Part shown: positions 7,076 through 16,047 of the stretch, one piece after another
How the letters are laid out: each line of letters starts with the position of its first letter
How positions within the stretch are numbered: the stretch's first letter is position 1
DNA from: DIGJ01 sp036658435
GTDB taxonomy: Bacteria > Bacillota > Clostridia > Lachnospirales > Lachnospiraceae
Assembly (NCBI GenBank): GCA_036658435.1
Contig: JAVXEO010000030.1
Coordinates: forward strand, 1-25,511
Direction of reading: 5' to 3'
DNA length: 25,511 bases
Program-made: the position numbers and the translations under genes
Notes under the pieces: model-generated
Database searches by the model: none
Told to the model about the DNA's origin: nothing
What the model saw: only the letters and a program-made list of their open reading frames with translations

Positions 7076-8512
7076 CTATGCGCTATAGTCTACATTACCA
7101 CCATTTTGTTTTAAAACTTTTGCTGCCAAAACTTCCTCTTCCGTTACATCCAAAGCACCTTCATCAAAGTTTTCCAAATCTATTTTTCTACGGTTCTGAT
7201 TTTTTGATTTTCCCTGTTCTTTTGACATAGGGTTATTGTCACGGTTTGAATTAAATGCAAAATTAGATACATTTACTTCCACAGCTTCTACCTTCAAACC
7301 TTGATTATTAAGGTTCTCTTTTAATATATGCATCTGGCTTTCTAAGGCTTCCTTAGCAATTTCATTTTGCGTTGTAATGGTTGCCGTTAAATGCCCGTCC
7401 TTCGATGCAACTGAAAGATTAATCTTTCCAAGATTCTCCGGATTTAATTGTATTTCCATGGATGTTGTATCCGGTTTTATGCTAACTTTAATTTGTTCTA
7501 CCACTTGCTCAACAATATTGCGCATTACCTTTACCCGTTCCTGCACCGATTCTATGGAAAGATTCGAATCTTGCCCTTTTGCCGCCAAATTTTCCACAAA
7601 AGTTTCTATTGGTGGGTTTGCCTGTTGTCGTTCTCCTGGATTGGATTCTTTTTGTGAGTTTTGTGACAACGGGGTATCTTTCCCATCCTTCTTTACAACA
7701 AGGTCCTGGGTTTCTTGTTTTTCAACCGTAATGGTGATTTCCTTCTCCGTGGTGGTTTTTTTCGTAGCTTCTTCCTTCCCGGGTTCCAAAGCAAATTCTT
7801 TCTTTCCTTTTTCACCTGCCAATATTTCCACTACTTTTTCTGCTTCCTCATTCATTGGATTTTGTGTTGTTTTGTGGGATAATTCCATTATTTCTTCTTT
7901 GGTAATACCAAGTTCCTTTGGCAGATTTAATTCTCCTAGTGCTTTTGTTAGTTTAGATAGCTGGCTGCTCATGGTTTCATCCATTAAAAGTTGTGTTGGT
8001 TCATTGCAGTCATTTATCTTTAAGATAAGACTTGCCATATTAGAGGGATCCATCAAATCCATTGGTGTTAAATCCAATTCCTGAAGTGCTTTTTCAATGA
8101 TTTCTTCCGGAACCTGAAGTACTTCCTTCACTGTATTCATAATGGAAAGTTGTAATTGTTTCATCACTTCATTTAAAGTTTCCGGTGCTATCTTTTCTAC
8201 TTCTTCTGAAATTTCTTCTGCTTTATCCTTCGATAACGTTTCATCTTTTAATGGTTTTTGAATTTCATGATCTATTTTTTCGGTTGGTTTTGATTCTGGT
8301 TCTTTATTTTTTTCTACTTCTTGGGTTTTATCCTTTGCATCTGAAGTTTCATTCTTCGATTTAATGGGTTTATCCTCTGAATCTTTCATATTTTTATTCA
8401 TTATCTGTCCAAAAGATGACGTTACTTTTTCCGATGATCTTGCAGTATTCTTCTGATTTTCAGTTTTTTCAAAAAGATTGACATTCTGTGCTATGACTCT
8501 TTGTGTGGTCAT
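7076..8512 (-). CDS. fliK: Flagellar hook-length control protein FliK
   Basis: Exported ruler that measures the hook and triggers the export switch at FlhB. It has 478 residues. The N-terminal three quarters are low-complexity, charged and Lys/Glu/Thr-rich, as is normal for FliK, and diverge freely. The C-terminal Flg_hook domain (about 335-425) is recognisable by TTSMEIQLNPENLGKINLSV and SQMHILKENLNNQGLKVEAV. The ATG has a strong AAAGGAGG ribosome site. It lies between the MotE-like gene and flgD, the standard position. Confidence 0.92.
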   Translation of the reverse strand: MTTQRVIAQNVNLFEKTENQKNTARSSEKVTSSFGQIMNKNMKDSEDKPIKSKNETSDAKDKTQEVEKNKEPESKPTEKIDHEIQKPLKDETLSKDKAEEISEEVEKIAPETLNEVMKQLQLSIMNTVKEVLQVPEEIIEKALQELDLTPMDLMDPSNMASLILKINDCNEPTQLLMDETMSSQLSKLTKALGELNLPKELGITKEEIMELSHKTTQNPMNEEAEKVVEILAGEKGKKEFALEPGKEEATKKTTTEKEITITVEKQETQDLVVKKDGKDTPLSQNSQKESNPGERQQANPPIETFVENLAAKGQDSNLSIESVQERVKVMRNIVEQVVEQIKVSIKPDTTSMEIQLNPENLGKINLSVASKDGHLTATITTQNEIAKEALESQMHILKENLNNQGLKVEAVEVNVSNFAFNSNRDNNPMSKEQGKSKNQNRRKIDLENFDEGALDVTEEEVLAAKVLKQNGGNVDYSA

Positions 8513-8555
8513 TTCCTTCCTCCTTTCCTCTAAAAATATTTATACATATCTAAGA

Positions 8556-9326
8556 TTACGGTTGTAAAACTGTAGATTTTTTTGTAATCTTAGCTGCATA
8601 CTCCGGTGTCATTTCCTGCATAATTGCTGCACTTTTATCTGGTTTCATGGTCTCAAGTATTTTACAGACCAGATCCAAATCTCCGGTCATAACTTCTAAT
8701 ACTTGTGCTGCGGTTGCCGGATCCATGTTAACAAAACGTGTTCCCTGATCTATAATTTTTTTATCAACCTGCATCTGTTCTACTACCTGCTGATAAAGTG
8801 TTGCTGCATTTTCAGGATTTATTTGTTCATAATATGTTTTATACTCTTCTATGGTTGGTGCGTGATCTCCAAAAACAACTTTTTCGTCAAAATCAGCCAC
8901 TCTTTTTGCAAAATCCAACTGTTCCTGTTCAAAAACTTTCAATCTCGCATTTTCTGTTTCCAGATCCGTTATGTAATCCGTATTTGCACTTCCGGTGCTG
9001 CTCATAGAAGCAATTTGATCTTCCAATTCCTTTATTTTTATCATTGCTTCATCTAGATTTTTATACCTTACACCTTCCAAATCCTGATATACTGAATTTC
9101 CCGGAAGAATACGATTTATAATTGGCACATCTTTCAATACCGGTGCCAGCACATTACTTCCAAAACCACCAATATCTGTTTTTATTAATAATGCAAAAAT
9201 AGCCAGCCATATAATAACAATAACAAGCGCAATCAAAATACTTACGATTTTATTTCCTGTGCCGGTCTTCTTTTCCTCTTGGTTTCCTATGTTATCTATA
9301 TCGTCTTTTTTTTTCTTTTTCGCCAT
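8556..9326 (-). CDS. YlxF/MotE-like membrane protein with MgtE-N-type domain
   Basis: A 256-residue protein with a very basic N-terminus, one transmembrane helix (about 26-49) and a coiled coil (about 80-120). The C-terminal helical segment (about 165-252) resembles the superhelical MgtE intracellular N domain, with the repeating motif MDPATAAQVLEVM / MKPDKSAAIMQEMTPE. The order fliJ-ylxF-fliK is conserved in Firmicutes. Proteins of this shape are related to MotE, the chaperone of MotC in epsilon-proteobacteria, so a stator or export accessory role is plausible. It is not a magnesium transporter: no channel domain is present. Family placement is good, function uncertain. Confidence 0.82.
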   Translation of the reverse strand: MAKKKKKDDIDNIGNQEEKKTGTGNKIVSILIALVIVIIWLAIFALLIKTDIGGFGSNVLAPVLKDVPIINRILPGNSVYQDLEGVRYKNLDEAMIKIKELEDQIASMSSTGSANTDYITDLETENARLKVFEQEQLDFAKRVADFDEKVVFGDHAPTIEEYKTYYEQINPENAATLYQQVVEQMQVDKKIIDQGTRFVNMDPATAAQVLEVMTGDLDLVCKILETMKPDKSAAIMQEMTPEYAAKITKKSTVLQP

Positions 9327-9344
9327 ATGGATTCCTCACTTTTC

Positions 9345-9794
9345 CTATGTCTGCTGAGTTTTGCTATAGGTAAAACTTACAAGCTCATCGATCTCTTTTT
9401 GTTCTGCCTTTTCCAATTCTTTTTTAAATGTCTCAAAAGCATTTTCCTTTAATTTCTCATGAATTTTTCGGTCAACCATCGCTTCATTTAACTTAATTCT
9501 GGCAAGTTCCAGTTGTTGTTTTGCAATATTTACTGCAATGAGTTGAAGTTTTATATCATATTTTATAATTTCTATGGCATCTTCACAACGAATAATTTCT
9601 TTAATGTTTAATTGATTATTCATTTCGCCTCTCAATATTTTTTCATACGTATCTCTATGGTCTTCCATTTTTTTTAGTTTTTCTTCTTCTTTATCCAGAA
9701 GTCTTCTTGCCTGTCCAAAGGAAGTTTTCGCCTGTTCTTCCAATTTATATTTAATAGATAAAATGTTTTCCATTTTGTATAAAAATTTTGCCAT
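9345..9794 (-). CDS. fliJ: Flagellar export protein FliJ
   Basis: The central stalk-like chaperone of the FliH-FliI export ATPase. It has 149 residues and is almost entirely predicted coiled coil, starting MAKFLYKMENILSIKYKLEE and containing AKTSFGQARRLLDKEEEKLKKM. Sequence is poorly conserved in this family; size (about 145-150), coiled coil and position directly after fliI make the call. ATG start with AAGGATGG upstream; 12 bases separate it from fliI. Confidence 0.9.
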   Translation of the reverse strand: MAKFLYKMENILSIKYKLEEQAKTSFGQARRLLDKEEEKLKKMEDHRDTYEKILRGEMNNQLNIKEIIRCEDAIEIIKYDIKLQLIAVNIAKQQLELARIKLNEAMVDRKIHEKLKENAFETFKKELEKAEQKEIDELVSFTYSKTQQT

Positions 9795-9806
9795 ATTTAT
9801 CCATCC

Positions 9807-11123
9807 TTATTCTTCAAATAATTGTGATAATAATTCAATTTCTTCTTCAAAGGTAAATTTTTCATCCACTTCCTGCTTTAAAAACTCATTCACCCCATGG
9901 TTTTTTTCTATTGCATAATCAATTTCCGGATTAGAACCATTTTTGTAAGCCCCAATATTAATTAAATCCTCTGCTTCTCCATAGGTTGCCAAAACATTTT
10001 TTAATTTTCCGGCATTTTTTTTATGCTCCGGACTGGCAATCGAACTCATAACACGGGAAATACTTTGTAATATATCAATTGCCGGATAGTGATTTTTGTG
10101 TCCAAGCTTTCTTGAAAGCATAATATGTCCATCTAAAATTCCTCTTGCGGTATCTGTAATTGGTTCATTAAAATCATCTCCATCTACTAAAACGGTATAT
10201 AATCCTGTAATGGAGCCCTGGTCTGCATTTCCGGCACGTTCTAAAAGTTTTGGCATTTCCGCATAAACACTTGGTGGATATCCTCTTGAAACCGGTGGTT
10301 CGCCGGAAGCTAGTCCGATCTCTCTTTGTGCCATAGAAAAACGTGTTAGAGAATCCATCATTAATAAAACATCCTGTCCCTGATCTCTAAAATATTCCGC
10401 TATAGCCGTAGCGGTTTTCGCTGCTTTTTTTCGAATTAATGCCGGTTTATCTGAAGTTGCTACGACTACTACAGAACGTTTCATACCCTCTTCACCTAAA
10501 TCTCGTTCTATAAATTCACGAACCTCCCTGCCACGCTCTCCGATTAGAGCAATTACATTAATATCCGCTTGGGTATTTCTTGCAAACATACCAAGGAGTG
10601 TGCTCTTACCAACACCACTTCCTGCAAAAATTCCAATTCTCTGTCCTTTTCCCAAGGTAATCAGACTATCTACTGCTTTTACACCCAGGGGAAGTACTTC
10701 ATCAATAAGAGCCCTTGACATAGGATCCGGAGGTTCCGCCTCCACCGAGTATGCCGTGGTGGTATTCAGTTTGGAACCGTCTATTGGATTTCCAAGTCCA
10801 TCCAGTGTTTTACCAAGTAATTCATTTCCTACCATAACCTTTAGGGGCGCTCCCGTATTTTCTACACGACTTCCCAAACCTACACCTTCTACATTGCTGT
10901 AGGGCATCAGCAGAACTCGGTCATCACGGAATCCAATTACCTCCGCCATAAGACTCTGTCCACTTTCTCCGGAAAAAATCCGGCATAAATCATTTAATTT
11001 TGCACTGGGACCTATGGATTCAATGGTCAGTCCTACTACTTTAACGACCTTACCAAGGCTCTGGCAATATGATTTTCCAACTAAAGTATTATATTTATTC
11101 TTAATATTTAATAAAGAATCCAT
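9807..11123 (-). CDS. fliI: Flagellum-specific export ATPase FliI
   Basis: F1-beta-like hexameric ATPase that prepares rod, hook and filament subunits for type III export. It has 438 residues, the standard length. The Walker A GSGVGKST is at about 168-175, Walker B LLMMDSLTRF at about 253-262 (Asp257), and the type III ATPase stretch LASGEPPVSRGYPPSV at 271-286 is intact. The ATG at 11123 follows AGGGAGGTG. It is 34 bases downstream of fliH, its regulator. Confidence 0.97.
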   Translation of the reverse strand: MDSLLNIKNKYNTLVGKSYCQSLGKVVKVVGLTIESIGPSAKLNDLCRIFSGESGQSLMAEVIGFRDDRVLLMPYSNVEGVGLGSRVENTGAPLKVMVGNELLGKTLDGLGNPIDGSKLNTTTAYSVEAEPPDPMSRALIDEVLPLGVKAVDSLITLGKGQRIGIFAGSGVGKSTLLGMFARNTQADINVIALIGERGREVREFIERDLGEEGMKRSVVVVATSDKPALIRKKAAKTATAIAEYFRDQGQDVLLMMDSLTRFSMAQREIGLASGEPPVSRGYPPSVYAEMPKLLERAGNADQGSITGLYTVLVDGDDFNEPITDTARGILDGHIMLSRKLGHKNHYPAIDILQSISRVMSSIASPEHKKNAGKLKNVLATYGEAEDLINIGAYKNGSNPEIDYAIEKNHGVNEFLKQEVDEKFTFEEEIELLSQLFEE

Positions 11124-11157
11124 CCATTGCCACCTCCCTTATACTATCCATGCGCTC

Positions 11158-12024
11158 TTATGAAATGGATAAAATCCGCAAATTTTCCAATAAATTTCTA
11201 AGTTGTATATCCAGACTGCTATCTATCATTTTTGTATTGGTTTCAATGATACATTGATTTTTTTTAAGTGCCAGGTCTTCTATTATTTCAAGGATTACTT
11301 CTTCTTGGAGTTCTTGCTGTAACATTTCTTTTTTTGATTTAACAAATTCCATATCCTCAGAAGAAATATGGATTCGAAACTCTTTGCTTTTTCCTACCAT
11401 TTCAATTCCATTTTGTATCAAATACAAAATAATATCTTTTTTATCTTCCACAACGATTCCTGTGATTTTTTCAATGAGAGAACCTGTGAGTTCTGCAAAT
11501 AAAGGTTCTAGTTTTTGTTCTTTTTCTAAAAATTGTTCTTCCAATGCAGACTGTCTGTTTTGGAGTTCTATTTTTTGTTCTTCCAGCTCCTGCTCTTTTC
11601 CAAAAAGGGTCTCCTTGCTTTCAAGGATACCGGCTTCATATCCCTCCTGCTTTCCATCCTCATATGCCTGGTTTTTTATTTCATCCACCTGTTGCATTGC
11701 CTCATCCACAAGCGCCTGCGCTTTTACCTTTGCATCAGAAAGAAGCGAATCCGCCTTTTTGGCAATTCGCTTTCTCTCCTCTTCCATTTTTTTCTCCTGG
11801 TTTAGAGCCGGTACTCCGTTCATAATAGCTTCTTGTCCATTTTCTTCCTGCATATGTAAAAAGTTATCCGCAATTTCCTGTGGTGTAGCAATATGAATTC
11901 CTGCAATGAAACCTTGTGAAATATTTTTCGGCATTTTATCACTTTTATCCGAATCAACAATATGCTTTTCTTCTCCATCAAAGTTAATATAATTCCATTT
12001 TACAATATTAGACAACGATTTCAT
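11158..12024 (-). CDS. fliH: Flagellar assembly protein FliH
   Basis: Peripheral stalk of the export apparatus that binds and restrains FliI and links it to the C-ring. It has 288 residues; the central part (about 85-190) is a long Glu/Gln/Lys coiled coil, and the C-terminus (about 180-285) has the FliH/V-ATPase-E-like region EDKKDIILYLIQNGIEM. The ATG at 12024 (MKSLSNIVKW) lies inside the end of fliG, overlapping it by 17 bases; GGTGGAGGTG serves as ribosome site. A longer reading from TTG at 12048 is less likely. Confidence 0.9.
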   Translation of the reverse strand: MKSLSNIVKWNYINFDGEEKHIVDSDKSDKMPKNISQGFIAGIHIATPQEIADNFLHMQEENGQEAIMNGVPALNQEKKMEEERKRIAKKADSLLSDAKVKAQALVDEAMQQVDEIKNQAYEDGKQEGYEAGILESKETLFGKEQELEEQKIELQNRQSALEEQFLEKEQKLEPLFAELTGSLIEKITGIVVEDKKDIILYLIQNGIEMVGKSKEFRIHISSEDMEFVKSKKEMLQQELQEEVILEIIEDLALKKNQCIIETNTKMIDSSLDIQLRNLLENLRILSIS

Positions 12025-13012
12025 CACCTCCACCTCTGGAAATAACAATATCAGCCGAATCTTCTAATTTACGAATAATATTAACGATTTTCTGTTGTGC
12101 TTCTTCTACATCTTTCAAACGAACCGGTCCCATAAAGTCCATATCCTCTTTAATCATACTAGCAAGACGCTTGGACAAGTTATTAAAGATAACACCTTGA
12201 ACCTCTTCATTCGAGCCTTTCATTGCGATAGCAAGCTCGTTGTTATCAACTTCACGTAATACACGCTGTATGGATTTATCATCCAGAGATAAGATATCTT
12301 CAAATACAAACATCTTTCTTCGAATTTCATCTGCCAATTCCGGTTCATCAATTTCAAGAGTTTCCATAATATGTTTTTCCGTACCACGGTCTACCGTATT
12401 TAATATTTCAACAATAGAATCCACACCACCTACAATGGTATAGTCCTGATTTACTAAAGAAGCCAGTTTCTGTTCCAGTACCCGTTCTACCTCTTTAATT
12501 ACATCCGGAGACGTTCGATCCATTTGTGCAATACGTTTTGCAACATCCGTCTGTTTATCCGGGCTTAACGCCGAAATAATCTGAGATGCCTGGGCGGAAG
12601 ATAAATAAGACAAAATAAGTGCAATGGTCTGAGGATGTTCATCTTGTATAAAGTTAAGGAGCTGGGTTGCATCCGTCTTACGAACAAATTCAAAGGGACG
12701 AACCTGAAGGGAAGCCGTTAATTTTCCAATTACTTCTTTTGCTTTTTCTTCTCCCAATGCCTTCTGTAATAAATCCGTTGCATAACCTACACCGCCCTCT
12801 GCAATGTACTGTTGCGCCAGACATACTTCGTAAAATTCATCCAGTACCGCATCCTTAATCGTAGAGGAAATACTTCTTGTATTGGCAATTTCCAGAGTCA
12901 GGGTCTCAATTTCATCTTCTTTTAAGTGCTTAAATATATTTGCCGATTTTTCTGGTCCCAATGCAATCAATAAAACTGCTGCTTTTTGTACACCGGTCAA
13001 TTCCTCCGCCAT
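12008..13012 (-). CDS. fliG: Flagellar motor switch protein FliG
   Basis: Rotor subunit on the MS-ring that receives torque from MotA. It has 334 residues and three alpha-helical (ARM-like) domains. The motif EHPQTIA is at about 125-131, and the C-terminal torque helix has the charged pattern EDILSLDDKSIQRVLREVDN. It ends with the family-typical VKLEDSAD-like stretch. The start is the ATG at 13012 (MAEELTGVQKAA), two bases after the fliF stop (coupled, TAAGTATG); an upstream TTG at 13027 would lie inside fliF. Its end overlaps fliH by 17 bases. Confidence 0.96.
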   Translation of the reverse strand: MAEELTGVQKAAVLLIALGPEKSANIFKHLKEDEIETLTLEIANTRSISSTIKDAVLDEFYEVCLAQQYIAEGGVGYATDLLQKALGEEKAKEVIGKLTASLQVRPFEFVRKTDATQLLNFIQDEHPQTIALILSYLSSAQASQIISALSPDKQTDVAKRIAQMDRTSPDVIKEVERVLEQKLASLVNQDYTIVGGVDSIVEILNTVDRGTEKHIMETLEIDEPELADEIRRKMFVFEDILSLDDKSIQRVLREVDNNELAIAMKGSNEEVQGVIFNNLSKRLASMIKEDMDFMGPVRLKDVEEAQQKIVNIIRKLEDSADIVISRGGGDEIVV

Positions 13013-13014
13013 AC

Positions 13015-14622
13015 TTAATACCCCCAATCATCCTGCAGCCAATTTCTAAGTAAACTTGCAACTGCCTCCGGATTTTCATCTACAAATTTTTCAATCATAA
13101 GGCGGGTTTCCGTCTTATCACTAAATTCTATATCATCCAGGGACTGGTTCTCCTTGGTGGTAGCTAATAACTGTTCTACGGAAAGTTCCGGTTCCATCTC
13201 TGTGACTTCTATAGGAGCCGTTCCCCTAAACACTACAAAGATAAGCAAAGCAATAATTAAAACTGCCAATACGATCATTAAGTAGTTGGTCACATCCAAA
13301 GGTTTTTTTTCTTTTGCATTAAATACCGGCTGCTGCCATGCTACTACGGATATTTTAGCTTCCGCAACTCCCGTTGCCATAGAAATTAATTTTGTAATTT
13401 CGGCAATGTCCACCGTGGATTTTGTTCTTACATTATTTTGATCTATGAAATCAGCAAAAGTAATTCCATTCAGCTGACCTGTCTCTTTTAAACGATCTTC
13501 ATTGTATTCAACAAAATTAGTCAAGACTACACTTAGCGAAGATTGATCGTACTCTACCGTACCAATTTCATGTTCTATATTTTTAATCCGTTCATTGGGC
13601 AGATAGTCATATTTATTCAATACTGTGCTACTATCTGAAGACCCACCGGTATCAATCATATAATCCGTATTCTCTGTATTGGATTCTACTCCCGGTATTC
13701 CTCCGGAACCTGCAGAACCCTTTTGTGAATATTCATAACTAGAAGAATACACCCCTTGTTCCTGTCCTTCCGGAGCAGAGTAATCCTTAAAATTTTCACT
13801 TACTTTATCAAAATTAAATACATAATTGGAAGCAACGGCGGCTTCACTAAATCCATATTTGATCATCATAGCTTCCACATCAATGTCAAACTGATTATGG
13901 AGGCGTTCTTTATATTCTTCAATGTCTGAAATCTGGCCTCCCAGACCTTCCTGTTCTGCATTGCTATATAGAAGGTTTCGATCGGTGTCCATGATCACAA
14001 CGCTATCTGCATTGTCACTTCCTACTGCGTTGGATACCCAGTTTGCAATGGTTTGAGCCTGCTTCTTTGACATAGTATCCTCTATGTCCAGCATAATACT
14101 TACGGAGGTGTTCTTTTCTTCTGTAAATAAGGTATACGTTTCATCCGGTTGGTTAATAATGACCGTGGCATCATTGACCCCATCCAGTTTTATCATATAA
14201 TTTCGTAAATCATTCTGCGTTGCCAGCATTACTTTTTGCCGCTTCTCTTTTTCTGTGGTACTCATGCTGTTGGTCGTTGCCCAGTTCCATCCAAAGTCAT
14301 CCGAGTTAATACTATTGGTGGACATCAAATTAAGTCCCTTTGTGTAGTCCTTATCTTGAACATACACCGTTTTTCCATCTCTTGACTGCTTGTATCCTAT
14401 TTCATTTTCTGTCAAAATAGTCACTAACTCCGTTGCCTGTTTGTTGTCCTCAAATTTTGCTAAAACAGTTTCAAATTTTGGCTTTGAAAGAAAAAACGCC
14501 AATAAGACAATCGTAAAAAATATGGCTGCTACCACACAAATTATGATTGTCTTTTGTTTACTTGTATATTTATTCCAGAACTCCAAAATCTGATCCAGTA
14601 TTTTCTTCAGCCGATCTTTCAT
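13015..14622 (-). CDS. fliF: Flagellar MS-ring protein FliF
   Basis: Forms the membrane ring on which rotor and export gate assemble. The 535 residues contain two transmembrane helices (about 24-45 and 445-466), with ring-building motifs between them (YscJ/FliF-type domain, about 45-225, including the segment NDLRNYMIKLDGVNDATVII). The central extracytoplasmic loop (about 290-350) is Ser/Gly-rich and variable. The C-terminal cytosolic tail, ending EAVASLLRNWLQDDW, is the FliG-binding part. ATG at 14622 with AGGAG about 10 bases upstream. Confidence 0.97.
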   Translation of the reverse strand: MKDRLKKILDQILEFWNKYTSKQKTIIICVVAAIFFTIVLLAFFLSKPKFETVLAKFEDNKQATELVTILTENEIGYKQSRDGKTVYVQDKDYTKGLNLMSTNSINSDDFGWNWATTNSMSTTEKEKRQKVMLATQNDLRNYMIKLDGVNDATVIINQPDETYTLFTEEKNTSVSIMLDIEDTMSKKQAQTIANWVSNAVGSDNADSVVIMDTDRNLLYSNAEQEGLGGQISDIEEYKERLHNQFDIDVEAMMIKYGFSEAAVASNYVFNFDKVSENFKDYSAPEGQEQGVYSSSYEYSQKGSAGSGGIPGVESNTENTDYMIDTGGSSDSSTVLNKYDYLPNERIKNIEHEIGTVEYDQSSLSVVLTNFVEYNEDRLKETGQLNGITFADFIDQNNVRTKSTVDIAEITKLISMATGVAEAKISVVAWQQPVFNAKEKKPLDVTNYLMIVLAVLIIALLIFVVFRGTAPIEVTEMEPELSVEQLLATTKENQSLDDIEFSDKTETRLMIEKFVDENPEAVASLLRNWLQDDWGY

Positions 14623-14667
14623 GCTCTCTTTCTCCTACCTGCTTATATTTTTCCTCTAACACTGAAA

Positions 14668-14988
14668 TTAGAATTGTAAGTTCATAATTTCCTTATAAGC
14701 GTCCATAACACCATTTCTTACTGCAACCGTATACTGAAGCGCAATACTTGCTTTCTGTTGGGCTATCTGAAGGTCGTGTGTGTTAGTAGAAATTCCGAGT
14801 GCATAGTTGATTTCTTCTTCCTCCGCCGCATTTGTTAATGAATTTGTTTCATTTATCATGGTCTTAGCTGATTCAAATAAAGATTCAAAGGAAACATTAT
14901 TATTTGTTTTTTCAGCCTTCTTTCCATCTATCTCACCTATATAGCGGCTGGAATTAAGAATTCCACCGACTGCATTCATACCATTCAT
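14668..14988 (-). CDS. fliE: Flagellar hook-basal body protein FliE
   Basis: Small adaptor joining the MS-ring to the rod. It has 106 residues; the conserved C-terminal stretch SIALQYTVAVRNGVMDAYKE is diagnostic, and NNVSFESLFESAKTMINETN is the typical core. The ATG at 14988 follows AGGAGG by 6 bases; flgC ends 10 bases before. Standard flgB-flgC-fliE order. Confidence 0.95.
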   Translation of the reverse strand: MNGMNAVGGILNSSRYIGEIDGKKAEKTNNNVSFESLFESAKTMINETNSLTNAAEEEEINYALGISTNTHDLQIAQQKASIALQYTVAVRNGVMDAYKEIMNLQF

Positions 14989-14998
14989 AAATTACCTC

Positions 14999-15433
14999 CT
15001 ACTTACCAATTTCCAGAGCTTTTAAAGCCATTGATTTTGTTGCATTAAATGCGGTTACATTTGCCTCATAAGACCGGCTTGCATCGATTAAATTCGTCAT
15101 CTCCATTACAGAATTTACATTTGGGTAGGTAACATAACCTTCTTCATTGGCATCTGGATGAGAAGGGTCATAAACCTGTCTTCCCTCAGATGGATCTTCC
15201 ACAATCTTCGTTACTTTTACCCCCTTGCTCTTTGATCCTATTGCTGTATTTAATGCATTGCTAAAATTTGTTACATTTTTTTCTGCAAATACTACCGTTT
15301 TTCTTTTATATACATTGCCATTGGCGTCTCTGGTGGTATTTACATTGGCAATATTCTGGGCAATAATATCGGTTCTAAGTCTTTGCGCCGTCATACCACT
15401 TGCACTGGTATCCATAGCTCCAAATACTGACAT
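14999..15433 (-). CDS. flgC: Flagellar basal-body rod protein FlgC
   Basis: Proximal rod component exported by the flagellar type III system. It has 144 residues. The N-terminal ASGMTAQRLRTDIIAQNIAN with the following VNTTRD, and the C-terminal EMTNLIDASRSYEANVTAFN with KSMALKALEIGK, are the paired rod/hook-family termini. ATG at 15433 after AAAGGAGG. It sits between flgB and fliE. Confidence 0.96.
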   Translation of the reverse strand: MSVFGAMDTSASGMTAQRLRTDIIAQNIANVNTTRDANGNVYKRKTVVFAEKNVTNFSNALNTAIGSKSKGVKVTKIVEDPSEGRQVYDPSHPDANEEGYVTYPNVNSVMEMTNLIDASRSYEANVTAFNATKSMALKALEIGK

Positions 15434-15454
15434 ATTCCTTCCTCCTTTAAAACA

Positions 15455-15841
15455 TTACCTATTTAAAACCGACTTAATTCGGTTGAATTCCTGTGTCATA
15501 GAATCTAGTAATGTGTAATAATGAATCTGATTTTTAGCAAGTTCTGCACTTTCCGTATCAATATCCACATTATTGCCATCGTACCGGTAGCTCAAGCCCG
15601 GAAATTCTGTATAGGTAGATGCATTTATTGTATTCAAGTCCATATTGTTTACATTCTCATCTAGGGAATCTCCGCCTGCTACAGCAGACATAAGATAAGA
15701 CTCAAATTGAACATCTTTTCGTTTATAATTTGGGGTATCTACATTGGCAATATTATTCGTTATTACCCCGTTACGGAGCCAGCTGGCATCTGCCGCTTTA
15801 TCTAGTACATTAATATAATTGTAAGCATTTGATCCAATCAT
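15455..15841 (-). CDS. flgB: Flagellar basal-body rod protein FlgB
   Basis: First gene of the flagellar operon and proximal rod component. The 128 residues begin MIGSNAYNYINVLDKAADAS and include the rod signature NIANVDTPNYKRKDVQFESYL; the C-terminal helix ends KNQIHYYTLLDSMTQEFNRI. The ATG at 15850 (three residues longer) touches the ribosome site AGGAAAGG, so the ATG at 15841, 8-9 bases downstream of it, is preferred. A sigma-A promoter lies immediately upstream. Confidence 0.95.
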   Translation of the reverse strand: MIGSNAYNYINVLDKAADASWLRNGVITNNIANVDTPNYKRKDVQFESYLMSAVAGGDSLDENVNNMDLNTINASTYTEFPGLSYRYDGNNVDIDTESAELAKNQIHYYTLLDSMTQEFNRIKSVLNR

Positions 15842-15866
15842 AACAAACATCCTTTCCTAGTATTCT

Positions 15867-15895
15867 ATTATAGTCATAATAAGTCGAAAACACAA
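15867..15895 (-). promoter_or_regulatory. Candidate sigma-A promoter of the flagellar operon
   Basis: Minus-strand TTGTGT (15890-15895) lies 17 bases from a perfect TATAAT (15867-15872). The predicted start is close to 15860, giving a leader of only about 20 bases before flgB. No sigma-D (TAAA-N15-GCCGATAA) signature and no convincing CodY box are visible in the 150 bases between the codY terminator and flgB. Confidence 0.55.
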
Positions 15896-15994
15896 GATAT
15901 ATTTCCAAAAAAGCCGTAATACCAACATTTCTAGGGCTATCGTACTATTTATTTTGTCCCTGTTTTTTGAGTGAAAGGATTCAAAATATGCAAA

Positions 15995-16035
15995 ACAAAA
16001 GGATCTGTCTGCTCTGTTCAAACAAATCCTTTTGT
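15995..16035 (-). terminator. Terminator of codY
   Basis: Arms 15995-16008 and 16022-16035 pair over 14 bases with one G-U (ACAAAAGGAU core). The minus-strand transcript continues with UUUGCAUAUUUUG. It begins 12 bases after the codY stop and separates codY from the flagellar promoter. Confidence 0.75.
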
Positions 16036-16047
16036 CTTATTCTATCA

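Noticed and set aside
7377..8084. 235-codon open frame on the plus strand opposite fliK
   Set aside because: Mirrors the Lys/Glu-rich low-complexity fliK region as Ser/Phe-rich sequence; no supporting signals.
12025..12048. Longer FliH start at a TTG codon
   Set aside because: The ATG at 12024 has a good ribosome site and a start typical of the family; the TTG would only add residues inside fliG.
15842..15994. Possible c-di-GMP-I riboswitch before flgB, as known in Clostridioides difficile
   Set aside because: The conserved GEMM core elements are not seen, and the predicted transcript start leaves a leader of only about 20 bases.
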